6,907 bases of DNA from CAVQGF01 sp045807945 (GTDB lineage Bacteria > Acidobacteriota > Terriglobia > Terriglobales > Acidobacteriaceae). This document shows positions 1 through 5,618 of this stretch, one piece after another. Location of the stretch: the NCBI GenBank assembly GCA_045807945.1, contig JBJMGI010000037.1:1-6907 (forward strand), read 5' to 3'. A program made the position numbers and the translations under genes. Every line of letters begins with the position of its first letter. Within the stretch, counting starts at the first letter, position 1. The notes beneath the pieces are model-generated. The model did not search any database and was not told the DNA's origin. It saw only the letters and a program-made list of their open reading frames with translations.

Positions 1-1
1 C

Positions 2-385
2 AGTCCGGCCAAGAATATCTTCATCTCCGCCGTGAGCTTCGGATATCGCGAGGGCGTTCCCGATGATGCCGACCTCGTCTTCGACGTTCGCTTTCTACCG
101 AATCCGCACTTTATTCCCGATCTACGTCCTTTCACCGGCACGCACCCCAAGATTGCAAAATACGTGATGTCGTTCCCGCAGACGCGCGAATTCATCAAGC
201 GTATCGCCGAGCTGCTTGTTTATTTGCTGCCGCACTACATTCGCGAAGGGAAGAGCTACCTGACGGTCGCATTCGGCTGCACCGGAGGCCAACATCGCTC
301 CGTCCTGATCGCTGAGGAGATGAAGAAGGCCCTTGCCCAGGCCGGCTATCAGGTCAAAGTGCAGCACCGCGACGCGAAGGCGTAG
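2..385 (+). CDS. rapZ: RapZ/YvcJ family RNase adapter / nucleotide-binding protein, C-terminal part (5' truncated)
   Basis: The frame is open from the left edge and ends at TAG 383-385, giving 127 visible residues against about 284 for E. coli RapZ. The N-terminal P-loop ATPase half therefore lies outside the window. The visible part carries the C-terminal signatures of the family: VSFGYREG (visible residues 11-18), the DVRFLPNP block (28-35), MSFPQTREF (56-64) and the strongly conserved GCTGGQHRS loop (92-100). The GTG at 32 is an internal Val of the conserved VSFG motif, not a start. In E. coli this domain binds the sRNA GlmZ and hands it to RNase E, linked to glucosamine-6-phosphate control. 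In Bacillus, YvcJ is a nucleotide-binding protein with a different, poorly defined role. Which role applies here cannot be read from the sequence. The next gene begins 19 bases downstream. Family assignment is secure. Confidence 0.93.
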   Translation, partial: SPAKNIFISAVSFGYREGVPDDADLVFDVRFLPNPHFIPDLRPFTGTHPKIAKYVMSFPQTREFIKRIAELLVYLLPHYIREGKSYLTVAFGCTGGQHRSVLIAEEMKKALAQAGYQVKVQHRDAKA

Positions 386-392
386 CTCGCAA

Positions 393-398
393 TAGAAT
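393..398 (+). promoter_or_regulatory. Putative -10 box (TAGAAT) for leaderless msbA
   Basis: TAGAAT lies 6 bases before the TTG at 405 and 7 bases after the rapZ stop. There is no purine-rich Shine-Dalgarno sequence between it and the start. The spacing would put the transcript start on or next to the start codon. No TTGACA-like -35 is visible 16-18 bases upstream. The case rests mainly on the same arrangement at coaBC, udg and priA in this window. Confidence 0.35.
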
Positions 399-404
399 AG
401 ACAC

Positions 405-2342
405 TTGCATTCTCCTCCCTCCAATACCGTCTCCGGCGCGCCTCCGATCAAGCCCGCCGAAATGACCCGCCTCTTCGATTTCGTAAAGCCTTATTCCTTG
501 CGCCTTATCCTCGGCGTCATGTGCATGGCCGTTGTTGGATTGCTCGAAGGCTTTCGCATCCTGCTGGTCGGCCCAATCCTTGACCGCGTGCTCAATCCAT
601 CTGGCCAGTCAGTCGCTGGGACCGTTTATGCGCCGAATGCTGATAATCCTCACGACATCCCGCTTTTCCGAATACCTGGGTCATCGCACACCTTCCATCT
701 GAACCCGCTTGTTCCTTCTGGAATTCACAATCCCTGGGCAATGGTCGCCTTTGCGATGGTTGCGGCTACCACTCTCAAGGGAATATTCGACTACGCCGGG
801 ACATATCTCGTGAACTTCGTCGGCTTCCGCATGGTCACGGATATTCGCGACACCCTCTACCGCTCCGTCGTTCGTCGCTCGGTCAGCTTTTTCGGACGGC
901 ACACAACCGGTACGTTGGTTTCAACGCTGGTTAATGACGTTGAAAAGCTGCAAGTCGCGATGTCGTCGGTATTGGCCGATGTGATGCAACAAGTTTTCAT
1001 ATTGGTAGCGATGACTTGTGTGGTGGTCGCCCTCGGCGGGAAATTGGCGTGGGTGCTCGCGGGTTTTGTTCCCTTCGTTATTTTTTCTTCGTTCCGCATA
1101 GGCAAGCGTGTCCGCAAGACCACTCGCACCGGTCAGGACAAGCTCGCCGACATCAGCAACATCCTCCAGGAAACCATTACCGGCAACCGGATCGTGAAGG
1201 CCTTCGGCATGGAAGGTTGGGAGACCACCCGTTTTGGCCGCGCCGGCGAGCGGCTCTTCGGCGCGAACATGCGCTCCGTCGTGGCGATTGCTCTAACCTC
1301 GCCCATCATGGAAGAGATCGCCGCGATTGCTTTCGCTCTTCTTCTTCTCTGGGGGCGCGACCTCATCAGCCAACACGTCTTCACCCCTGGCACCTACGTC
1401 GCATTCCTGTTCGCCGTCTTCCGGTTGTACGACCCGATTCGCCGCGTAGCGATCCTTTTTAATAACAACTATCAGCAGGCGCGAGGCGCGTCCCAGGAAA
1501 TCTTTCGCTTTATGGACGCCACTGACGAGGTCCTGGAAAAGCCCGGCGCCGTTGCGCTGCCTGCCTTCCGCGACCGCATCCGGTTTGAAAATGTCAGCTT
1601 CTGCTATACCAACGGCGACGGCGAAGATACCCGCGAGATCCTTCGCGACATCAACGTCGAAGTCCGCGCCGGAGAAGTGGTCGCCTTCGTCGGCTCCAGC
1701 GGCGCCGGCAAGACTACGTTGGTCAATCTGCTGCCGCGCTTCTTCGATGTGACTTCCGGCCGCCTGATCTTCGACAACACCGACGTCCGTGACACCACCC
1801 TGCAATCACTGCGCAGTCAAATTGGCATCGTCACTCAGGAGACGATTCTGTTCAACGACACTGTTCGCAATAACATCGCTTACGGCCGCCCCGACGTCCC
1901 GCTCGATAAAGTTCAGCAAGCCGCGCAAGCTGCTCTCGCGCACGATTTCATCACGGCGATGCCCGAGGGCTATGACACCGTGATCGGCGAACGCGGCATG
2001 CGACTCTCCGGAGGCGAGCGCCAGCGCATCGCCATCGCGCGCGCGATTCTGAAGAACGCACCCGTGCTTATACTGGATGAAGCCACTTCTTCGCTCGACA
2101 CCGAGTCTGAGGCGCTGGTGCAATCAGCCCTACAGAACTTGATGACCGGCCGCACCGTGTTCGTTATCGCGCACCGGCTCTCTACAGTTCGCCGCGCCGA
2201 CCGCATCGTTGTCATCGAGAGCGGCACCATTGCCGACATCGGCTCGCACGAAGAATTGATGGGTCGCCTGGGTCTTTATCGCAAATTGCACGAAATGCAA
2301 TTCGCGGACTTAGAGCCGGTGGCTTCAAACGGACAGGATTAG
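405..2342 (+). CDS. msbA: MsbA-type ABC exporter (fused permease-ATPase half-transporter)
   Basis: A 645-residue half-transporter with an N-terminal membrane domain fused to a C-terminal nucleotide-binding domain; it would work as a homodimer in the inner membrane. Likely membrane segments are about residues 31-55, 111-137, 188-211, 212-232, 297-318 and 329-345. The ATPase domain is complete: Walker A GSSGAGKTT (430-438), Q-loop Gln478, signature LSGGERQ (534-540), Walker B VLILDE (554-559), D-loop SLD (563-565) and H-loop His590. MsbA proteins flip lipid A-core across the inner membrane. The lipid substrate here is inferred from overall resemblance, and another lipid or drug exporter is possible. 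The loop between segments 1 and 2 is long (about 56-110). The TTG start at 405 has no Shine-Dalgarno but follows a TAGAAT box; the alternative is ATG 462 (residue 20), at the start of TRLFDFVKPY. The first 19 residues are Pro/Ser-rich, so the start is uncertain. Confidence 0.88.
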   Translation: MHSPPSNTVSGAPPIKPAEMTRLFDFVKPYSLRLILGVMCMAVVGLLEGFRILLVGPILDRVLNPSGQSVAGTVYAPNADNPHDIPLFRIPGSSHTFHLNPLVPSGIHNPWAMVAFAMVAATTLKGIFDYAGTYLVNFVGFRMVTDIRDTLYRSVVRRSVSFFGRHTTGTLVSTLVNDVEKLQVAMSSVLADVMQQVFILVAMTCVVVALGGKLAWVLAGFVPFVIFSSFRIGKRVRKTTRTGQDKLADISNILQETITGNRIVKAFGMEGWETTRFGRAGERLFGANMRSVVAIALTSPIMEEIAAIAFALLLLWGRDLISQHVFTPGTYVAFLFAVFRLYDPIRRVAILFNNNYQQARGASQEIFRFMDATDEVLEKPGAVALPAFRDRIRFENVSFCYTNGDGEDTREILRDINVEVRAGEVVAFVGSSGAGKTTLVNLLPRFFDVTSGRLIFDNTDVRDTTLQSLRSQIGIVTQETILFNDTVRNNIAYGRPDVPLDKVQQAAQAALAHDFITAMPEGYDTVIGERGMRLSGGERQRIAIARAILKNAPVLILDEATSSLDTESEALVQSALQNLMTGRTVFVIAHRLSTVRRADRIVVIESGTIADIGSHEELMGRLGLYRKLHEMQFADLEPVASNGQD

Positions 2343-2376
2343 CTTCGGGAATTTTGTTTTGGAGCTGCAAGAAAGA

Positions 2377-2404
2377 ACCAGCAACCAGCAACTAGCAACT
2401 GACT
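2377..2404 (+). repeat. Heptamer tandem repeat (ACCAGCA/ACTAGCA) before yicC
   Basis: Units are ACCAGCA at 2377-2383 and 2384-2390, ACTAGCA at 2391-2397, then a decayed ACTGACT at 2398-2404. The array ends one base before the yicC ATG and fills the right half of the 63-base gap after msbA. The rest of the gap (2343-2376) shows no Shine-Dalgarno near the start and no clear terminator. TAGCAA at 2393-2398, 7 bases before the ATG, is a weak -10 candidate within the repeat. Similar AGCAACT/AGCAACC heptamer runs occur between genes in soil Acidobacteriota; that comparison is from memory. Confidence 0.6.
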
Positions 2405-2405
2405 C

Positions 2406-3296
2406 ATGCCCATCCGCTCCATGACCGCGTTCGCGCAAGCCAAAGGTGAGGCCACCGATGCCGCGCCGGGCTTCGCCATCTCGCTGAAGTCGGTTAATCA
2501 CCGTTTCCTCGACCTTCATTTGCGCATGCCCGGCGAAAGCGATTCGCTCGAACTGAAGCTCCGAAAGTTGCTGAAGGAAAAAATCTTCCGCGGACACGTG
2601 GAGCTTACGCTTTCCATAGACCGCACCGCCGCCACGGGCTTTGCGTTGAACAAGGAATTAATCGGCGGATACATCACCGCCTTTCGCGAGGCCGAGCGCG
2701 CCTTCGCTATCACTTCTGAACCCGACCTGAATGCAATCCTCAAGCTTCCCGGCGCACTCTCCGGAGCCGCCGCTCCGCTCGATGGGACCTTCGAAGCCGC
2801 CGTTCTCGCCGCGACCGAGCAGTCCATAGCTGCGCTCGAGAGCATGCGGATAGAAGAGGGTAAGGGAATCGATAAGGAACTGCGCGACCGCATGGCGCGC
2901 CTGAAGTCCGCGACCAGCGACATTGAAAAGCTTCGTCCTGGCATTTCCAAAGCGCACATGGAGAAGATCCACTCGCGTCTCAAAGAACTCATTTCCACTC
3001 AGGTGGACGCCGACCGCGTGCTACAGGAAGCCGCTCTCATGGCCGAGCGCAGTGACGTGCAGGAAGAGATCGTGCGCATGCACACTCACATCCAGCACTT
3101 CTTGGGATTGCTCGACGAAAAAGGTGAAGTCGGCAAGAAACTCGACTTCCTGCTCCAGGAGATGAACCGCGAAGCCAACACGCTGCTATCGAAGACCGCG
3201 GGCGTGAGCGGGGAAGGACTGCGTATCACCGAATTCGGGCTCGCCATGAAGTCGGAGATCGAAAAATCGCGCGAGCAGGTACAGAACGTCGAATGA
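2406..3296 (+). CDS. yicC: YicC family endoribonuclease (YicC/YloC, DUF1732)
   Basis: A 296-residue protein, close to the 287 of E. coli YicC. The N-terminal domain opens with IRSMT (3-7) and has the family block KSVNHRFLD (28-36), then a PxExxSLE-like stretch and RGHVE (62-66). The C-terminal DUF1732 domain has AERSDVQEEIVRMHTHI (213-229), KLDFLLQEMNREANTLLSK (245-263) and the closing SEIEKSREQVQN (283-294). Residues about 150-200 are charged and probably helical. Family members are RNases; in E. coli YicC acts with PNPase in turnover of the sRNA RyhB. Native targets here are unknown. The ATG at 2406 starts directly at the conserved N-terminus and has no Shine-Dalgarno. The stop overlaps the gmk start by ATGA, so yicC and gmk are almost certainly co-transcribed and translationally coupled, as in the yloC-gmk-rpoZ order of Firmicutes. 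Confidence 0.93.
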   Translation: MPIRSMTAFAQAKGEATDAAPGFAISLKSVNHRFLDLHLRMPGESDSLELKLRKLLKEKIFRGHVELTLSIDRTAATGFALNKELIGGYITAFREAERAFAITSEPDLNAILKLPGALSGAAAPLDGTFEAAVLAATEQSIAALESMRIEEGKGIDKELRDRMARLKSATSDIEKLRPGISKAHMEKIHSRLKELISTQVDADRVLQEAALMAERSDVQEEIVRMHTHIQHFLGLLDEKGEVGKKLDFLLQEMNREANTLLSKTAGVSGEGLRITEFGLAMKSEIEKSREQVQNVE

Positions 3297-4021
3297 AGCC
3301 CCTCGTCTTCATCATCTCGGCGCCTTCCGGCTCGGGTAAATCCACGCTGGTGAACCGCGTTCGCAGTGACGTCCACAACCTCACTTTTTCCGTGAGCTAC
3401 ACCACTCGCCCGAGCAGAGGCTCCGAGCGCAATGGGTACGAGTATTACTTCGTCTCACGCGATGAGTTCGAGCGCATGCTCGCACGCGACGAATTCCTCG
3501 AACACGCTCTCGTTTTCGGCAACTACTACGGGACTGCAAAGCGTTTTTTGCGCGAGGCGGAAGCCCGCGGTAACGACCTGCTGCTCGATATCGACGTGCA
3601 GGGTGCGGAACAAATAAAGAAGAAGTTGCCGGACGCGGTCAGCATCTTTATCCTTCCGCCATCGCACGATGAGCTGAAACGCCGGCTCGAACGCCGCACC
3701 CGCGCGGAAGAAGAATTGCGATCGGAAAAGACGCCACCCGACATTTTGCACGCGACGATACAAAAACGCCTCGACGGCGCGCGTCGCGAGATTGAGAATT
3801 ATCCTAAATACGACTATATTTTAGTGAACGACCGGCTCGAAGATTCAATTGAACATCTGGAAGCGATTCTGGCGTGCGAACGAAGTAAGCACGTAGGTGA
3901 GCATCCAGCGAACGAACAACAGCTGAAAGCGTTGGCTGATCCGTGTTTGCAGGCCAACGCCCACGACAAGCTGCAACCGATCATCGAATCGTTTTTGATC
4001 CGCACCCCCAGCGGAAAGTAG
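3293..4021 (+). CDS. gmk: Guanylate kinase (GMP + ATP to GDP + ADP)
   Basis: A 242-residue cytosolic nucleotide kinase that feeds GTP, dGTP and (p)ppGpp pools. Visible signatures: P-loop APSGSGKST (10-18); the GMP-binding segment SYTTRPSRGSERNGYEYYF (35-53), with the Arg39, Arg42 and Tyr51 region; EHALVFGNYYGT (70-81); the LLDIDVQGA strand and loop (97-105); FILPPS (119-124). The lid following KRRLERR (129-135) is longer than in E. coli Gmk (207 residues): a run of about 13 extra residues (around ELRSEKTPPDILHAT, 141-155) precedes QKRLDGARREI. A tail of about 28 residues beyond ACERSKH has no counterpart in the E. coli enzyme. Catalytic parts look intact. The start codon lies inside the yicC stop (ATGA), and a weak AGG lies about 13 bases upstream, so translation is probably coupled to yicC. 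Confidence 0.96.
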   Translation: MKPLVFIISAPSGSGKSTLVNRVRSDVHNLTFSVSYTTRPSRGSERNGYEYYFVSRDEFERMLARDEFLEHALVFGNYYGTAKRFLREAEARGNDLLLDIDVQGAEQIKKKLPDAVSIFILPPSHDELKRRLERRTRAEEELRSEKTPPDILHATIQKRLDGARREIENYPKYDYILVNDRLEDSIEHLEAILACERSKHVGEHPANEQQLKALADPCLQANAHDKLQPIIESFLIRTPSGK

Positions 4022-4025
4022 AGGG
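4021..4025 (+). promoter_or_regulatory. Shine-Dalgarno of rpoZ
   Basis: GAGGG begins on the last base of the gmk stop codon and sits 8 bases before ATG 4034, a normal spacing. It is too close to GTG 4025 and ATG 4028 to serve them well, so it favours ATG 4034. It is the clearest Shine-Dalgarno in the window. Confidence 0.6.
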
Positions 4026-4033
4026 TGATGTCT

Positions 4034-4231
4034 ATGAAGTTGATCGAAGGTTTCGACAGCAACTACCGCTACATCCTGGTCGCGGCCCGCCGCGCCCGCC
4101 AGCTCCAAAACGGCGCCCGTCCCATGGTCGAGTCGCACTCCCGCAAGGCCTGCCGCATCGCGGAAGATGAGATCCGCGCCGGCAAGGTCAGCTACGTGGT
4201 GAACGAGCCTAAGCCGCCCGTTTCCAGCTAG
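4034..4231 (+). CDS. rpoZ: DNA-directed RNA polymerase omega subunit
   Basis: A 65-residue protein from the chosen start. The hallmark RYILVAARRARQL (12-24) matches the helix of omega that clamps the C-terminal tail of the beta' subunit and helps core enzyme assembly. EDEIRAGKVSY (44-54) corresponds to the second conserved region. In E. coli omega is part of one ppGpp binding site; whether that holds here is not visible. In-frame starts also exist at GTG 4025 and ATG 4028; ATG 4034 is preferred because the GAGGG Shine-Dalgarno is correctly spaced for it and because MKLIEGFDSNYRYI looks like the natural N-terminus. It follows gmk by 12 bases and is the third gene of the yicC-gmk-rpoZ unit, as in many bacteria. 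The protein is shorter than E. coli omega (91 residues), as is common outside Proteobacteria. Confidence 0.93.
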   Translation: MKLIEGFDSNYRYILVAARRARQLQNGARPMVESHSRKACRIAEDEIRAGKVSYVVNEPKPPVSS

Positions 4232-4289
4232 TTAGGCCAGCAAGCGCTACTTTTCACGTCCTCGGACATCTATTGAGCATTGAGCTTCC

Positions 4290-4310
4290 CGGCGGAGCCT
4301 TCTCCAGCCG
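4290..4310 (+). other. Small stem-loop in the rpoZ-coaBC gap
   Basis: CGGCGGAG (4290-4297) can pair with CTCC (4302-4305) and GCCG (4307-4310), leaving a CCTT loop and one bulged A (4306). There is no following T-run, so it is not a standard terminator. It lies where a -35 region for the TAGAAT box at 4318 would be. The rest of the 99-base gap shows nothing else distinct. Confidence 0.3.
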
Positions 4311-4317
4311 CGCGGGA

Positions 4318-4323
4318 TAGAAT
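4318..4323 (+). promoter_or_regulatory. Putative -10 box (TAGAAT) for leaderless coaBC
   Basis: TAGAAT ends 7 bases before ATG 4331, the expected distance from a -10 box to +1 if the transcript starts at the A of the ATG. No Shine-Dalgarno is present. No recognisable -35 is seen at 16-18 bases; the gap there is GC-rich and can form a hairpin. Confidence 0.42.
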
Positions 4324-4330
4324 GTGCTTT

Positions 4331-5557
4331 ATGAAGGTAGCGCTCGGCGTCGGCGGAGGTATCGCGGCCTACAAGGCGGCGGAGATCGTTCGCCTGCTGC
4401 AAGACCGCGGCATTCGCGTCCAGGTCATCATGACCAACGCCGCTCAGGAATTTGTTCGACCGCTCACCTTTGCCGCGCTCAGCGGCGAAAAAGTCATCAC
4501 TGATCTTTTCGGCTCCGGCGCCGAGACTCCTAATATCGATTCCGCCGTAGAGCATATTTCTGTCGCGCAAGCGATCGATGCTCTCGTTGTCGTCCCTGCT
4601 ACTGCTGACTTGCTCGGAAAATTCGCGAACGGGCTCGCCAACGATTTCCTGACTACTCTTTTTCTCGCGACCACCGCTCCCGTTGTCCTTGCTCCCGCTA
4701 TGAACGTAAACATGTGGGAGAACGCGGCCACGCAATCGAATCTGAAGACCTTGCGCGAGCGGGGCATCTGCATCGTCGAGCCCGACTCCGGATACCTCGC
4801 CTGCGGCATGATGGGCCCCGGCCGTCTCGCCGCGAACGAAGCTATTGTCACTGCGGTTCTCGAAGCACTAGGTGCCGGCCAGGAACTCGCTGGAGAAACT
4901 GTTCTCGTCACCGCCGGGCCCACGCGCGAGCCTATCGATCCCGTCCGCTACATCGGCAACCGCTCCAGCGGAAAGATGGGATACGCCATTGCAGAAGCGG
5001 CGCTCCGTCGCGGTGCGCGCGTGATTCTTATCAGCGGCCCGACGAACCTCAAACCGCCCAGCGCCGCCGAAATCGTGAATGTCCAGACCGCGCAGGAAAT
5101 GCGCGACGCGGTTTTAGCTCGCGCTGCCGAAGCCAATATCATCATCAAGGCCGCAGCCGTCGCAGATTACCGTGCGAAGCAAGCCGCCGACCAGAAGATC
5201 AAGCGCCAAGCCGGCGCCTCGCTCGATATTCAGCTTGAAGGAACAAGCGACATCCTCGCCGAACTCGGTAAACGTAAGTCCGGCAAGCAGATCCTGATCG
5301 GCTTCGCCGCCGAAACCGAGAACGTCCTCGAGAACGCGCGCAAGAAGCTGCTCGCGAAGTCCCTCGACGCCATTGTCGTCAACGACGTCTCCCAGCCCGG
5401 CATCGGCTTCGATTCCGACCGCAACGCCGTCACCATCATCACGCAAAACGATGTCATCGAAGTTCCCGAATCCTCCAAATGGGACGTCGCCCAGCGCGTG
5501 ATCGAAACCGCTATCAAGCTGCGAGTCTCGCAACCGCTGCCCACGCCAAAGCAGTAA
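4331..5557 (+). CDS. coaBC: Bifunctional phosphopantothenoylcysteine decarboxylase / phosphopantothenate-cysteine ligase (CoA biosynthesis)
   Basis: A 408-residue cytosolic fusion enzyme for two consecutive CoA steps: CoaB joins phosphopantothenate to cysteine using CTP, and CoaC (FMN) decarboxylates the product to phosphopantetheine. CoaC half: GVGGGIAAYKA (6-16), catalytic His75 in AVEHIS, PATADLLGKFANGLAND (89-105), APAMN with Asn125, and the flexible flap GYLACG with Cys158. CoaB half: TAGPTREPIDPVRYIGNRSS (194-213) with Asn210, KAAAVADYR (273-281), KIK with Lys289, and GFAAET (324-329). These key residues fall at the same numbers as in E. coli Dfp when counting from ATG 4331, which supports this start over the upstream in-frame TTG 4280 and ATG 4322; the latter lies inside the TAGAAT box. 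Residues after about 395 are a short variable tail. A separate promoter is likely. All functional motifs are present. Confidence 0.97.
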   Translation: MKVALGVGGGIAAYKAAEIVRLLQDRGIRVQVIMTNAAQEFVRPLTFAALSGEKVITDLFGSGAETPNIDSAVEHISVAQAIDALVVVPATADLLGKFANGLANDFLTTLFLATTAPVVLAPAMNVNMWENAATQSNLKTLRERGICIVEPDSGYLACGMMGPGRLAANEAIVTAVLEALGAGQELAGETVLVTAGPTREPIDPVRYIGNRSSGKMGYAIAEAALRRGARVILISGPTNLKPPSAAEIVNVQTAQEMRDAVLARAAEANIIIKAAAVADYRAKQAADQKIKRQAGASLDIQLEGTSDILAELGKRKSGKQILIGFAAETENVLENARKKLLAKSLDAIVVNDVSQPGIGFDSDRNAVTIITQNDVIEVPESSKWDVAQRVIETAIKLRVSQPLPTPKQ

Positions 5558-5560
5558 AAA

Positions 5561-5587
5561 CCTCTGGGTCCTCCGTGTCCTCTGCGG
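5561..5587 (+). repeat. Nine-base tandem repeat (CCTCTGNGG-like) between coaBC and udg
   Basis: Three back-to-back 9-base units: CCTCTGGGT (5561-5569), CCTCCGTGT (5570-5578) and CCTCTGCGG (5579-5587), followed by TTTT. Read on the other strand it is CCGCAGAGG ACACGGAGG then ACCCAGAGG. This matches, from memory, a family of intergenic CAGAGGACA-type repeats found in many soil and sediment bacteria. It starts 3 bases after the coaBC stop and fills nearly half of the 61-base gap. No coding role is apparent. Confidence 0.65.
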
Positions 5588-5600
5588 TTTTCGTTTCCAC

Positions 5601-5609
5601 TGCTAGAAT
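5601..5609 (+). promoter_or_regulatory. Putative extended -10 (TGCTAGAAT) for leaderless udg
   Basis: TAGAAT at 5604-5609 is preceded by TGC, giving the TGN extension that can replace a -35 element. It ends 9 bases before the udg ATG at 5619. There is no Shine-Dalgarno in the spacer, which is A/C-rich. It is the best-formed promoter candidate in the window. Confidence 0.45.
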
Positions 5610-5618
5610 CAAAACTCA

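Noticed and set aside
122..451. Long open frames on the minus strand and in alternate frames, for example 122-451, 1293-1805, 2516-2998, 5616-6299 and 6525-6887
   Set aside because: All lie over strongly supported + strand genes with intact family motifs. Their translations show no recognisable domains and look like the antisense or frame-shifted reading of GC-rich codons.
2377..2404. Heptamer run as the start of a CRISPR array
   Set aside because: Units are 7 bases with no spacers and there are no cas genes.
4280..4330. coaBC starting at TTG 4280 or ATG 4322
   Set aside because: ATG 4331 places His75, Asn125, Cys158, Asn210 and Lys289 at the same numbers as in E. coli Dfp. The upstream codons overlap the hairpin and the TAGAAT box.
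4595..4615. Possible active-site change in CoaC (PATAD rather than PATAN)
   Set aside because: As remembered, E. coli Dfp also has PATAD, so Asp here is a normal family variant.
5556..5591. AAAACC (5557-5562) pairing with GGTTTT (5586-5591) as a terminator for coaBC
   Set aside because: The stem is only 6 bp, half of it A-T, and the enclosed 23 bases form no convincing inner stem. The 9-base tandem repeat explains the region better.
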